DNA of 64,000 bases from Candidatus Chloroploca asiatica. GTDB lineage: Bacteria > Chloroflexota > Chloroflexia > Chloroflexales > Chloroflexaceae. The notes under the pieces were generated by a model. The model was not told the origin of the DNA. It ran no database searches and saw nothing but the letters and a program-made list of their open reading frames with translations. This document shows, piece by piece, positions 18,196-27,249 of the stretch. Position numbers and translations under genes: made by a program. The stretch is taken from assembly GCF_002532075.1 (NCBI RefSeq), contig NZ_LYXE01000085.1:1-64000 (forward strand), read 5' to 3'. Within the stretch, counting starts at the first letter, position 1. Each line of letters opens with the position of its first letter.

Positions 18196-19434
18196 TCACC
18201 CATGACGTGGTTGAAAGCGTAGTAAGAGCAACGCGCCCAGGAGTGGGAGGGCGATCATTGCGGTAAGACCGGGGATGTAACTACCTGCGCTCTGTTGCCA
18301 GGCTGCCAGGGGCAACGGGGCCAGTGCGGCGGCACTGATGGTCACCATGGCCGCATTGCCCTGGAGTCGGCCTAGACCCTGACGCCCGTAATAGGTGGCC
18401 CAGGCAACCCCTTGAACCACACTCTGTAGGCCGGAACTCGCCCCAAGCAAAATGACATAGCTGGTTGCGCTTGCCGGATCTTGCACCAAACGTAGCATAG
18501 CAATGGCGCTTGTCATCAAGAGCAGATTGCCAAGCAAGACTCGTTTCGGTTTGAAGCGTTCGACCAGAAATCCGCCAAGCAGTGTTGCTCCGGCGGCAGC
18601 AGCCGAGAACGGGACAAAGACCCCCGCAGCAATGGCTGGGCTAAGCCCACGTTCGGCGAAGATCGAGACTTGATGAAAGACCAGGGCCGTCACGACAAAT
18701 GGCCCGACCGCCAGCGGTAGTGCGAGCAACCAGAAGGATGGCGAACGCAAGGTTGGTGCCGCTGCGCTTGCGCCCGAGTCGCTGGCGGTCTCGTGGGCCG
18801 GAGGACTTGCTGCCCCATCGGGAAAGAGCCCTAGTGTCTCTGGGCGATCGCGAGCAATGAGCATGGCTGGCAATAAGACAGCGGCGAGGAGCGCAGCGAG
18901 GGCCACATAGGAACCACGCCAGCCCAGGTTGCTAACGAGGAGTTGAGTGAAAGGGGGAAAGAAGGCATTGGAAAGCGCAAAGCCCATGGTTACCAGGGCC
19001 ATTGCGCGTCCACGGTACCGGACAAACCACTGGGCTGTTAGCAGGGTCGCAATGACGGGAAGCGAACCTTGCCCCAGGGCACGCAGCCCGGCGAAGCCAA
19101 GAAATAGCCCCACTACGCCACGTGCCTGCGCCAGGCCAAGGCTTGCGAGGGCAAAGAGTACGGCCACTACCCCAAGCATACGACGGGCACCATAGCGATC
19201 AACGAGGCGCCCGATGACCAGAGTCATCAAGGCACTGACCACAGTTCCCGCCGCGTAGAGCGAGGAGAGCAGTGTCCGTGAGTAACCGGTTTCATCGAGA
19301 ATTGGGTCAATAATGACGGAGAACGTGTAGGATTGACCAGGTCCCGAGCTGAACGTGATCAATGCTGCGGCACCGACGATGAACCAGCCATAAAAAAACG
19401 GAAGACGAGCGTGGAAGGGTTTTTGAGGCATCAT
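18196..19434 (-). CDS. MFS transporter (oxalate/formate or monocarboxylate-type)
   Basis: A 412-residue major facilitator with about 12 membrane helices. The N-terminus FYGWFIVGAAALITFSSGPGQSYTFSVIIDPI is typical of the OxlT/monocarboxylate porter branch, and the cytoplasmic loop GRLVDRYGARRM matches the MFS signature between helices 2 and 3. The central loop (about 200-220) is low complexity (PPAHETASDSGASAAA). The substrate cannot be read. No catabolic operon partners are adjacent. Confidence 0.88.
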   Translation of the reverse strand: MMPQKPFHARLPFFYGWFIVGAAALITFSSGPGQSYTFSVIIDPILDETGYSRTLLSSLYAAGTVVSALMTLVIGRLVDRYGARRMLGVVAVLFALASLGLAQARGVVGLFLGFAGLRALGQGSLPVIATLLTAQWFVRYRGRAMALVTMGFALSNAFFPPFTQLLVSNLGWRGSYVALAALLAAVLLPAMLIARDRPETLGLFPDGAASPPAHETASDSGASAAAPTLRSPSFWLLALPLAVGPFVVTALVFHQVSIFAERGLSPAIAAGVFVPFSAAAAGATLLGGFLVERFKPKRVLLGNLLLMTSAIAMLRLVQDPASATSYVILLGASSGLQSVVQGVAWATYYGRQGLGRLQGNAAMVTISAAALAPLPLAAWQQSAGSYIPGLTAMIALPLLGALLLLRFQPRHG

Positions 19435-19493
19435 ACTGTGTATTGTGCCTCAAGTTTGGATTTTTAGGGCTGATGACCATTCGGCAACGCCCA

Positions 19494-19540
19494 GTTTTTG
19501 GTTCGTTGTGGCGGCGAAGCCGCCACAACGAACCAAAAAC
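19494..19540. repeat. Perfect palindrome, 22-bp arms, loop GAA
   Basis: Arms 19494-19515 and 19519-19540 are exact complements around GAA. It lies in the divergent gap between the MFS gene and the lipoprotein peptidase, about 28 bp upstream of that gene's -35. In this position it cannot be a terminator for either neighbour. Confidence 0.88.
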
Positions 19541-19567
19541 GCTCATCACCGCTAGAGCCGCACGAAG

Positions 19568-19597
19568 TTGCATCCAGGTAGTAGATAGCGCTACAAT
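19568..19597 (+). promoter_or_regulatory. Promoter placing the start at the ATG (leaderless)
   Basis: -35 TTGCAT (19568-19573), 18-bp spacer, -10 TACAAT (19592-19597). The ATG begins at 19604, seven bases after the -10, so transcription should start at or next to the start codon. Confidence 0.5.
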
Positions 19598-19603
19598 AAG
19601 GCT

Positions 19604-21703
19604 ATGAAGAAACGTCTGTTTTGGCTGCCGCTTGCGCTGGTTCTGCTCGTTGCCTGCGGATTTGCTGGTGATCGCGTTGCAACCAGCCCCGATCCGACAA
19701 GCCTTGCCGGTACGCCGATAGCAACGGAAGCGCCTTTCGTTGGGGCAACGCTGACGTTGGGGCCAACGGAAGGCACCGCTTCAGCGCCGACTGCTGCTGC
19801 GCTGCCTTCCGCTGAACCCTCGTCAACCGCTGGGCCCGTTGTACCAACGCCCGCCTCGTCGCTCCCCGCGAAAGACGCTGATCGCGATCCCATTGCTCTC
19901 ATTGAGGCGTCGCCGCGACGGTTGCGTGATCAGATCGAGCTTGCGCTTGCGCTGGGGGCGTGCCGTGCAACGCTTGATGCCTGCCCGCAGGTTGCCCGGA
20001 CGTCACCGCTTGAGGTTGAGGTTGGACAGGTTGAGCCTTTTTTTGTCACCGATCTCCGCGATAATACGCATCTTTCGCTTGACGCCGAGTTGCGGTATGT
20101 CGGGCCGGTGCTCTTGATGTATGTCGAGACCGGTCTGCCCTATGTCCAAGAAGATCTCGAGCGAGCCGCACGGGCCTTTGAAGAAGAGATCTATCCACGT
20201 ACCCGTGAAATTTTTGGTTCAGAGCTTCAACCAGGGGTCGATGGTGATCTGCGTATTACGATCCTCAATGCGCGTGACCCGAGTGGACGGGTGCTTGGCT
20301 ACTATTCTTCGCAAGATTCGTTGCCACGGAAGATCAATCGGTTTAGCAATGAACGCGAGATGTTCTTTATGAATCTTGCGTTGATGCCGTTTGATGATCC
20401 CAATTATTTGACGGTGCTGGCCCACGAGTTTCAGCATATGATCCATCAACACGAGCAACCTGGCAGTGCGACCTGGTTTAACGAGGGTGCTTCGCAACTT
20501 GCCGAGGATCTGAATGGCTTTGTTGATGCCGGTTTTATTCCACTCTATCTCTACAATACCGATACGCAGTTGACGGCGTGGCGGGTGAGCCCTGGTGCAT
20601 CAGGGGCGCACTATGGGGCCGCCCATCTCTGGATGCGCTATATCTATGCCCAGTATGCCGGCGAAGCTCAGATCCGCCCACTGGTGCAGGCGAATGCGGG
20701 CAACAATCTGCAGGCCTTCGTTGATCTGGCGAACGAGACGCGCCCGGGGTATACCAGTTTCGGCGAAATCGTGGCCGATTGGGCCGTCGCGAATCTAATT
20801 GACGATCCGACCGTCGGTGATGGTCGTTATACCTACGCGACCGGCCACGAGTTGCCCGATCTGTTGCCTTCACGTACCCAGATCACGACGATCAAGAGCC
20901 GTTTTGCGATGACGCTGGCCCAGTTCGGGGCTGCGTACCTCTTTGTGCCCCCTGGAAGCACGAGCCTCACCTTCGATGGCGCGACGACCATCCCCCTGAC
21001 CGCAGTTTCGATCCCCGGGCAGTATGCCTGGTGGAGTGGCCGCAGTGATGATTCAGTCGCGACGCTTACCCGTGCGTTTGATCTGCGCGATCTGACCCGC
21101 GCGACCCTCCGGTTTACGACCTGGTACGAAATCGAGCATGATTACGACTATGCTTTTGTGACGGTTTCTACTGATGATGGGCGTACCTGGGAGACATTGC
21201 CAGGACGGTTGACGACAACCGATGATCCGCAGGGGCTCAACTATGGGCATGGGATCACGGGTATCAGTGGTCAGCCAGGGTTTCGTCTGGAAGAGGGCAT
21301 GCGTGGGCGCTGGGTTGAAGAGACGATGGATTTGACGCCGTATGTGGGGCAGTCGATATTGCTGCGTTTCTGGCAGATCAACGATCAAGGCTTCAATGCC
21401 CCGGGAATGTTGCTCGATAATCTGCAGATTCCTGAACTGGGTTTCTTTGATCCGGTCGATGCTGGGCCGAGTTCCTGGCAGGCCGAGGGTTTTGTGCGGG
21501 TGGCGGGTGAGTTGCCGCAGCTGTGGCAATTGCGGCTGGTGCGGAAGTTGACTGACGGGACGTATCGGGTAGAGAACCTTGCCGTTGATCAGAATGGCTC
21601 AGTGGCAACGTCACTTCATCCTGAAGAAGAGATCGTGCTTGTTGTTGTGCCAACAACGCCGCATACGACCGAGCGGGCGAGTTACCAGGTGATCGTCGAG
21701 TAA
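19604..21703 (+). CDS. Exported lipoprotein metallopeptidase (HExxH, immune-inhibitor-A-like)
   Basis: A 699-residue protein with a lipoprotein signal (MKKRLFWLPLALVLLVAC, lipobox LVAC with Cys18), then a Ser/Thr/Pro-rich linker. The catalytic core has HEFQHMIH starting near His274 and a downstream glutamate in WFNEGASQLAED, the arrangement of M6/gluzincin-like peptidases. The C-terminal part (about 480-620) carries beta-sandwich modules (FTTWYEIEHDYDYAFVTVSTDDGRTWETLPG and LRFWQINDQGFNAPGMLLDNLQIPELG) seen in immune-inhibitor-A proteins. It is probably tethered to the outer face of the membrane. The next gene also encodes an HExxH peptidase. Confidence 0.85.
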   Translation: MKKRLFWLPLALVLLVACGFAGDRVATSPDPTSLAGTPIATEAPFVGATLTLGPTEGTASAPTAAALPSAEPSSTAGPVVPTPASSLPAKDADRDPIALIEASPRRLRDQIELALALGACRATLDACPQVARTSPLEVEVGQVEPFFVTDLRDNTHLSLDAELRYVGPVLLMYVETGLPYVQEDLERAARAFEEEIYPRTREIFGSELQPGVDGDLRITILNARDPSGRVLGYYSSQDSLPRKINRFSNEREMFFMNLALMPFDDPNYLTVLAHEFQHMIHQHEQPGSATWFNEGASQLAEDLNGFVDAGFIPLYLYNTDTQLTAWRVSPGASGAHYGAAHLWMRYIYAQYAGEAQIRPLVQANAGNNLQAFVDLANETRPGYTSFGEIVADWAVANLIDDPTVGDGRYTYATGHELPDLLPSRTQITTIKSRFAMTLAQFGAAYLFVPPGSTSLTFDGATTIPLTAVSIPGQYAWWSGRSDDSVATLTRAFDLRDLTRATLRFTTWYEIEHDYDYAFVTVSTDDGRTWETLPGRLTTTDDPQGLNYGHGITGISGQPGFRLEEGMRGRWVEETMDLTPYVGQSILLRFWQINDQGFNAPGMLLDNLQIPELGFFDPVDAGPSSWQAEGFVRVAGELPQLWQLRLVRKLTDGTYRVENLAVDQNGSVATSLHPEEEIVLVVVPTTPHTTERASYQVIVE

Positions 21704-21745
21704 TGACACTATCGCGCACAGAGCGATAATGAAGGAGCGGGATCG

Positions 21746-22612
21746 ATGTCTTCCTGGCCCAGAATTCCTCAATCGGCCCTCGGCCCGCTCGCCCTTGGCT
21801 CGCTCTTGATTCTCCTGGCCGCCCTTTTTGCCGGTGGACGGACAACCACTCGCTTTGCCCCCAACTCGGCGGTGCAACTCCCGGCGGGTGTTGAACGTCC
21901 GATACCACCAGGCGCAACGCCAACGCCATGGCCACTTAGTGGCACCTATACCGGTCAGATGGGGATGCTCAGGCTTGCCGTTGCCGAGGGTTTGCTTGAC
22001 CCTCAAGCGCAAGAGAACCTCGTCACGGATCTGGATCAGGCGCTGGCCTATGTTGTGCAGCGCACCGCGATGGCCCCGCACAGTCCGCTTGACGTCTATG
22101 TGGGGCTCGAACCAGGCTGTGGGCTCCACGGCATTGCGTATACCGATGTGCGCCGGGTGCAAGTCTTTACGTGCCCGACGCTCCCACTCAACCGTGCCGT
22201 GAATATTCTGGCGCACGAGTTTGTGCATCAACTCTGCCATGACCGTTATGGCGACCGTCACTTGCAGGCCGATCTGGTCTTAGCCGAGGGCATTGCGACC
22301 TGGGGCGCTGGGCGCTATTGGCTTGGCGACGCGCCCCATTTTCGTGCCTTTGTTGCGCCGTGGCTCCGTCGGGGCGAAGAACTGCCGCTTGGCCTCAGCT
22401 ATGTCGGGTTGCCGATCAGCGATATGAACAAGCTCTACTACCAGTGGGCGAGCTTTGTTGAATATCTGATCGAGACCTACGGGCGTGAGGCGTTTGATGC
22501 GCTCTATGTGACGGGCCAGGGGCGACCTGGCTCAGCCGATTATGTTGGGATCTATGGGCGCAATTTTGACGAGCTTGAAGCCGCGTGGAAGGCGTGGGTC
22601 TTGCAAGGGTGA
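21746..22612 (+). CDS. Membrane-anchored peptidase-MA-like metallopeptidase
   Basis: A 288-residue protein with one N-terminal membrane segment (about residues 12-30), then a periplasmic or extracellular domain with the zinc motif HEFVHQLCH (His157) and a following glutamate in VLAEGIATWGAGRYW, as in the peptidase MA-like group. Two cysteines near VFTCP and PGCGLHG may form a disulphide (inference). It lies 42 bp after the lipoprotein peptidase on the same strand. A short palindromic stretch (GTAATGACACTATCGC...GCGATAATGA) lies in between. Its 3' end is 3 bp from the convergent small gene. Confidence 0.82.
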   Translation: MSSWPRIPQSALGPLALGSLLILLAALFAGGRTTTRFAPNSAVQLPAGVERPIPPGATPTPWPLSGTYTGQMGMLRLAVAEGLLDPQAQENLVTDLDQALAYVVQRTAMAPHSPLDVYVGLEPGCGLHGIAYTDVRRVQVFTCPTLPLNRAVNILAHEFVHQLCHDRYGDRHLQADLVLAEGIATWGAGRYWLGDAPHFRAFVAPWLRRGEELPLGLSYVGLPISDMNKLYYQWASFVEYLIETYGREAFDALYVTGQGRPGSADYVGIYGRNFDELEAAWKAWVLQG

Positions 22613-22615
22613 TGC

Positions 22616-22873
22616 CTATTGCCCAACAATGCCTGTGCTGGCACGCTCGGCCCGCCGAAGGCGCTCGATGGTATGCCAGCGCGGCACCGTGGGCACCCGG
22701 GTAGGCCGTAGGCCCTGGGTAATCAGGCGTGCGCCAACGACCCACCCCGGCATCGTCGGCTCACCTGGCTGCGTTAGCGCTGCCGCCTCGCTTTCAAGCA
22801 CGGCTGCAACCACCGCCAGTGCTGCTGCGACCTCTTCCTCATCGATTGTTCCACCGGTCACGATTGTGTGCAT
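22616..22873 (-). CDS. Small protein resembling acyl-CoA carboxylase epsilon subunit
   Basis: An 85-residue protein. The pattern IVTGGTIDEEEVAAALAVVAAVLESEAAA, followed by a single W (GWVVGARLITQGLRP) and RVPTVPRWHTIERLRR, resembles actinobacterial acyl-CoA carboxylase epsilon subunits (VRGxPTxEELAALxAVL...W). The match is by eye and the family is short, so it is tentative. The ATG at 22873 follows AAGGA by about 7 bp. It starts 15 bp after the GatD-like stop, so both are probably one unit. No carboxylase subunits are in the window. Confidence 0.5.
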   Translation of the reverse strand: MHTIVTGGTIDEEEVAAALAVVAAVLESEAAALTQPGEPTMPGWVVGARLITQGLRPTRVPTVPRWHTIERLRRAERASTGIVGQ

Positions 22874-22888
22874 GGGTTTTTCCTTCAA

Positions 22889-23653
22889 CTACGAGCGCCG
22901 AAAAAGTCTGCGCGGCAGCAGACGCTTGAGCATCGTCTGTTGCGCATGCATTTCGAGCCGGGCCTCTAATGGCGGTAGTTTCGCCTCAGAGCCATAGCGT
23001 CGCTGCAGGGCCAGTCGGATCAAATGATCGGTCAGTTGCGGATTTTTGGGCAGAAGCGAGCCGTGGAGATAACAGCCGTAGGTATTGCGATAGACCGAGC
23101 CGCCCACTCCGTCTTCGCCGTTATCACCGTGACCCACCACGACCCGCCCGAGCGAACGTACGCCAGGGCCGTGATAGGTACGGCCACTGTGGTTCTCAAA
23201 GCCAACCAGGTGCACGGGCGGGCCATGGCCAAAGGTTGCTTCGACAACGACATTGCCAATGAGGCGTTGTTTGCCGCCAACGGTATGCAGATCGAGGATC
23301 CCGAGCCCGGGGAGTCGTTCGCCGGTGTGGGTCAAAAAGTAGTTCCCGAGCAACTGATAGCCCCCACAGATTGCCAGTAAAACCAGATCCGCTTCGATCG
23401 CAGCACAGAAGCCTACCCGCTGGCGTTCAAAGAGATCCTGCACAATCAGCGCCTGGCCGCTATCTTGACCGCCACCAAAAAACGCTAGATCGAAGGACGA
23501 CCAATCAACCGCATCGCCTGGCTCGATCGGCGTCACATCAAGCGCAATGCCGCGCCATGCGCAGCGTTGCACCAGCGCAATGACATTGCCCCGGTCGCCG
23601 TAGATCGACATATGTGATGGATAACAATGGGCTAAATGCAAGCAATAAGTCAT
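22889..23653 (-). CDS. GatD-like type 1 glutamine amidotransferase
   Basis: A 254-residue CobB/CobQ-like amidotransferase. Blocks seen: LAHCYPSHMSIYGDRGNVIAL, FFGGGQDSGQ, the nucleophile in LLAICGGYQLLG, GFENHSGRTY, and NTYGCYLHGSLLPKNPQL with the catalytic His. This layout fits GatD, which with MurT amidates D-glutamate of lipid II. A MurT (Mur-ligase) gene normally sits next to it, but none is present within this window, so the assignment is by sequence pattern only. The small epsilon-like gene follows in the same direction. Confidence 0.8.
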   Translation of the reverse strand: MTYCLHLAHCYPSHMSIYGDRGNVIALVQRCAWRGIALDVTPIEPGDAVDWSSFDLAFFGGGQDSGQALIVQDLFERQRVGFCAAIEADLVLLAICGGYQLLGNYFLTHTGERLPGLGILDLHTVGGKQRLIGNVVVEATFGHGPPVHLVGFENHSGRTYHGPGVRSLGRVVVGHGDNGEDGVGGSVYRNTYGCYLHGSLLPKNPQLTDHLIRLALQRRYGSEAKLPPLEARLEMHAQQTMLKRLLPRRLFRRS

Positions 23654-23698
23654 CGTATCATCCAGAGCAAGCTCGTGCTTATGAAGAAATCAGGGCGT

Positions 23699-23835
23699 GC
23701 CGGCTGATGAGTTTTAAGAATGACATCAGGGAGTGCCGACTTCAGTCGGCTTCCGGCTCAGCCGACTGAAGTCGGCACTACCACAGACCCGATGTACGAT
23801 TGAATATTCATCAGCCGGCTGAAGCCGGCACTCCC
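23699..23835. repeat. Nested palindrome cluster
   Basis: The 217-bp gap between gatD and proA holds an outer inverted pair GCCGGCTGATGA (23699-23710) and TCATCAGCCGGC (23808-23819). Inside is a perfect 20-bp hairpin (23732-23751 with 23760-23779), each arm itself palindromic (GCCGACTTCAGTCGGC). A smaller palindrome GCCGGCTGAAGCCGGC follows at 23814-23829. The words GGGAGTGCCG/CGGCACTCCC recur, including a fragment at 27228-27239. Confidence 0.8.
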
Positions 23836-23871
23836 TTCGGGAGCATATTAGAAAACGTCGTTGATCGACCA

Positions 23872-25146
23872 TCAATCACGGCTCAGGTAGTCACCTGAAC
23901 CGACCCACTTAAAGGTCGTCAACGCCTCAAGCCCCATCGGCCCACGCCAGTGCAACTTCTGGGTCGAAACTGCCACCTCGGCCCCGAGGCCAAACTGACC
24001 TCCATCATTAAAACGGGTACTCGCATTGACAAAAACCGCCCCGGCGTCAACCTCGTCGGTAAAGCGTTTTGCCATTACTGCGTCCTCGGTCAGGATCGCT
24101 TCGGTATGGCCTGAACTATAGGTATGGATATGTTGAAGAGCCGCATCGATGTCCTCAACAACCTTGATCGACAGGATCAGATCGACGAACTCGGTTCCAA
24201 AATCACCCGGTTCAGCCGCGACGAGCGACCATGATGCGGCATCAGGATGGGGCGTCAGGATCGCCAGGCTTGCCGGATCGCAGCGCAACTCAACGCCATC
24301 AGCGCAGAGCGCCGCAGCTACACGGGGCAACAATGCCGGGGCGATCGAGCGCTGCACCAGCAGCGTATCGAGCGCATTGCAGACACTCGGGCGTTGCACC
24401 TTGGCATTGTGGATCAGCGGCACCGCCCGTTCAAGATCGGCGCTGGCCTCGACAAAGAGATGCACCACCCCGATACCCCCGGTGATGACCGGCACGGTCG
24501 CGTTTTCCAGGCAGAAACGGTGGAGCCCCGCCCCGCCCCGCGGAATGATCATGTCTACATAACGATCGAGGCGTAACAGAGCACGCACCAGGTCGCGATC
24601 AGGATCAGTCAGGCTCTGCACGGCTGCGGTAGGCAACCCAACCCGTTCAAGAGCCCCGCTGATCACCGCAGTCAGCGCCGCGACGCTGCGGGCAATATCG
24701 CTGCCGCCACGCATAATCGTCGCATTGCCAGTCTTGAGGCAGATCGCCGCAATATCAACCGTCACATTCGGGCGGGCCTCATAGATCACCCCGATCACCC
24801 CGAAAGGGACACGCTGCTTGCCGAGCGTGAGCCCGTTCGTCAAGTGCTGTTCATCATAGCGCCGCCCAACCGGATCAGGTAACGCTGCCAGGCGACGCGT
24901 ATCTTCGGCAATCGCGGTGAGGCGGGCGGGGGTCAACAGCATGCGATCAAGCAACGCCGCGCTTGTCCCGGCCGCACGGGCAGCGGTAAGATCAGCGGCA
25001 TTGGCCGCCAGAATGGGCTCGTGGGCGTCCTGAAGGGCATCGGCAATGACCAGCAGCGCCTCATTTTTGGCTGCGGTGCTCAGCAAGCCCAGGTGTCGCG
25101 CCGCCTGGCGTGCCTCTTGACCGATCAACTCAAGCTCTAGCTTCAT
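23872..25146 (-). CDS. proA: Gamma-glutamyl phosphate reductase
   Basis: NADPH-dependent reduction of gamma-glutamyl phosphate to glutamate 5-semialdehyde, step 2 of proline synthesis. The 424-residue product has the aldehyde-dehydrogenase-like fold: [34 protein letters not shown], the catalytic cysteine in [17 protein letters not shown], and the C-terminal [40 protein letters not shown]. The full family length is present. proB is not in the window; instead a small membrane protein precedes it by 14 bp. Confidence 0.96.
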   Translation of the reverse strand: MKLELELIGQEARQAARHLGLLSTAAKNEALLVIADALQDAHEPILAANAADLTAARAAGTSAALLDRMLLTPARLTAIAEDTRRLAALPDPVGRRYDEQHLTNGLTLGKQRVPFGVIGVIYEARPNVTVDIAAICLKTGNATIMRGGSDIARSVAALTAVISGALERVGLPTAAVQSLTDPDRDLVRALLRLDRYVDMIIPRGGAGLHRFCLENATVPVITGGIGVVHLFVEASADLERAVPLIHNAKVQRPSVCNALDTLLVQRSIAPALLPRVAAALCADGVELRCDPASLAILTPHPDAASWSLVAAEPGDFGTEFVDLILSIKVVEDIDAALQHIHTYSSGHTEAILTEDAVMAKRFTDEVDAGAVFVNASTRFNDGGQFGLGAEVAVSTQKLHWRGPMGLEALTTFKWVGSGDYLSRD

Positions 25147-25160
25147 AGCGCTTTCACCTA

Positions 25161-25505
25161 CTATTCACCACGTTCTTTCTGCTCGCGCCGTTCACGCTCG
25201 GCGAGGGTTGAGGCGCGCACCTGGCGAAATTGTTCATCAAGCTCGCCCCCGCGATACGCAAAGACCAGCGCCAGCACACTGCCCGCCAGCAACGCAAAGC
25301 CAGCCAGGCCCAGCAACGTATAAAGCCATGTCGCGCCAAACTGCATTGCCACCAAGGCATTCATCACGGCAATGGTGCCAATGCCTCCTGCCCCAAGCCC
25401 AAACGCAAGCCGCCGCCGCGAACCAGGCATTGCTCGCCCGGCTTGTTTGAGCAACAAAAACATCAGCGCAACCGTCAAAAGCAGTCGCAACACTTCACTA
25501 TTCAT
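25161..25505 (-). CDS. Small three-helix membrane protein
   Basis: A 114-residue hypothetical protein with three hydrophobic segments (about residues 5-23, 34-57, 60-84) and a charged C-terminal tail ([20 protein letters not shown]) that should be cytoplasmic. The ATG at 25505 is chosen for the strong GGAGGAGGAAG ribosome site just upstream; the frame is open to 25607, but that part looks non-coding. It lies 14 bp before proA and is probably co-transcribed. I do not recognise the family. Confidence 0.7.
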   Translation of the reverse strand: MNSEVLRLLLTVALMFLLLKQAGRAMPGSRRRLAFGLGAGGIGTIAVMNALVAMQFGATWLYTLLGLAGFALLAGSVLALVFAYRGGELDEQFRQVRASTLAERERREQKERGE

Positions 25506-25597
25506 CAGCTTCCTCCTCCTCTTCGGAGTCGTGAATATTGTAACATAGACTGCCTCGGGCTGCGGATTGCGGGCCGCAGGCCCCAGTTCCCCGCTTC

Positions 25598-25636
25598 GCT
25601 CGCACACAAATCAGCTATGCTGATTTGTGTGCGAGC
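25598..25636. repeat. Perfect palindrome, 18-bp arms, loop TAT
   Basis: Arms 25598-25615 and 25619-25636 are exact complements around TAT. It lies in a divergent gap, only 7 bp upstream of the -35 of the amidohydrolase promoter, so it is not a terminator for either neighbour. Confidence 0.88.
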
Positions 25637-25643
25637 CATCCAC

Positions 25644-25672
25644 TTGCCCCTTTGCCGATTCTGTTCTACAAT
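25644..25672 (+). promoter_or_regulatory. Promoter for the MtaD-like amidohydrolase
   Basis: -35 TTGCCC (25644-25649), 17-bp spacer, -10 TACAAT (25667-25672). The predicted start near 25679 leaves about 29 nt of leader containing a GAGAGGAAG ribosome site. Confidence 0.55.
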
Positions 25673-25707
25673 CCAGTATCATTGTTTGAGAGGAAGCAGC
25701 AAGGTTC

Positions 25708-27036
25708 ATGTACGATCTTCTGGTGATCAATGCCGACATTCTTCAAATTGAGGGGCCTTCCGCCAGTTTTTTGCCCCGGCATGCGCTGGCAATCACTGAT
25801 GGTCGTATCGCCGCCATTGCGCCTACCATTAGCCCCGGGCTCGCCCGTGAGGTGCTCGATGCCCAGGGCAAACTCGCCATCCCCGGCCTGATCAATGCCC
25901 ATGCCCATACCGCGATGAGCCTGCTGCGCGGGGTCGCCGAAGATGTGGCCGTTGAGTCCTGGTTTAACGACTATATCTGGCCGATGGAGATGAACCTGTC
26001 GGCGGAGGATGTCTATTGGGGGAGCCTCCTTGGGTTTGCCGAGATGATCGAGGCCGGCGTGACCTGTGTGGCTGATCACTATTTTGCGATGGACGAAGTC
26101 GCGCGCGCCGTTGACGTAGCGGGCATGCGGGCCTATCTTGCGCAGGTCTTTTTTAGTGGGCCACAAGAGAACGACCAGTTGGCGACCAGTGTGGCCTTTG
26201 CTGAGCGCTGGCAAGGATCGGCTGCGGGGCGCATCACGACGGGCCTCGGGCCACATTCGCCCTATACCTGTACGCCATCCCTGCTGCAACGTACCGCTGA
26301 AGTGGCTCGCCAGCACGGGCTTGGGGTTCACCTGCACTTGGCTGAGACGGCTGACCAAGTAGCGCAGAGCTTGGCGCATCACGGCAAGACGCCGGTGGCG
26401 CTGGTGCGCGATGTGGGCCTCTTTGAGGTGCCTACGTTAGCGGCGCACCTGGCGCATCCCACCCAGGAAGATCTGGCGATCCTGGCGGCCGCTGATGTGC
26501 GGGTGGTCAGTACCCCCAAGACTGAACTCAAGATGGCGCTTGGGGTCACGCCGGTGGTGCAGATGCGTCAGCTTGGCCTGACTGTCGGGCTTGGCAGTGA
26601 TGGGGCCGCGAGTAACAATAGCTATGATTTGTTGGAAGCCGCCCGCTTGATCGCCCTGCTTGAGAAACATACGCGTCGGGATGCCCATATTCTGCCCCTT
26701 GGCGAAGCCCTTGCCCTCGCGACCCGTGAAGGTGCCCGCGCACTTGGCCTTGCTGGGGTGACGGGCGAATTGCGCGTCGGGTACCAGGCCGACGTAGTCT
26801 TGATTGGGCACGATGCACCGCATCTGCAACCGATGCACAACCCGGTTGCTACGTTGCTCTACAGCGCACGTGCGACCGATGTTGACACCGTCATTGTCGC
26901 CGGGCGCATCTTGATGCAGGGCCGCCAGTTGCTCACCATTGACCGCCAGCGTGTGATCGATGAAGTTCGTCAGCGAGCGGGCCATATGGTTATCCGTCGG
27001 GCCAATACGCAGGTTGCCCGCTACCCAACCGAATAA
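25708..27036 (+). CDS. Amidohydrolase, MTA/SAH deaminase-like
   Basis: A 442-residue metal-dependent deaminase of the ATZ/TRZ/MtaD branch. The zinc site is visible as HAHT in IPGLINAHAHTAMSLLRG, HLHLAET in the middle, and the late Asp in GLGSDGAASNNS. WFNDYIWPMEMNLSAEDVYWG is typical of 5'-methylthioadenosine/S-adenosylhomocysteine deaminases, which make the inosine derivatives in methionine salvage. Other nucleoside or guanine deaminases of the branch cannot be excluded. Confidence 0.88.
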   Translation: MYDLLVINADILQIEGPSASFLPRHALAITDGRIAAIAPTISPGLAREVLDAQGKLAIPGLINAHAHTAMSLLRGVAEDVAVESWFNDYIWPMEMNLSAEDVYWGSLLGFAEMIEAGVTCVADHYFAMDEVARAVDVAGMRAYLAQVFFSGPQENDQLATSVAFAERWQGSAAGRITTGLGPHSPYTCTPSLLQRTAEVARQHGLGVHLHLAETADQVAQSLAHHGKTPVALVRDVGLFEVPTLAAHLAHPTQEDLAILAAADVRVVSTPKTELKMALGVTPVVQMRQLGLTVGLGSDGAASNNSYDLLEAARLIALLEKHTRRDAHILPLGEALALATREGARALGLAGVTGELRVGYQADVVLIGHDAPHLQPMHNPVATLLYSARATDVDTVIVAGRILMQGRQLLTIDRQRVIDEVRQRAGHMVIRRANTQVARYPTE

Positions 27037-27073
27037 AGGCCTGGCTTAGGCACAATACTTTTCAAATAAGCTC

Positions 27074-27144
27074 ACGCGAAGACGCGAAGACGCGAAGGTT
27101 TAAGCTCACCTACGCAAAAACCTTTGCGCCTTTGCGCCTTTGCG
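27074..27144. repeat. Opposed short tandem repeats (8-bp units)
   Basis: Three head-to-tail ACGCGAAG units (27074-27097) face three CCTTTGCG units (27121-27144), giving an imperfect inverted repeat of about 70 bp. The second set, read on the other strand, carries TTTGACGCAAAGGCGCAAAGG, which also occurs at 33043-33063 and 35480-35500. It occupies the gap between the amidohydrolase and the convergent methyltransferase. Confidence 0.75.
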
Positions 27145-27249
27145 TCAAAACAGCCGCCTTATTTGCAAGGTATTGGGCTGAGACAAGGTTCGTAGGCACC
27201 TGGCAGTGTGCGGCCTACGGAGTGGGAGTGCCGACTTTACTGCGCGTGG

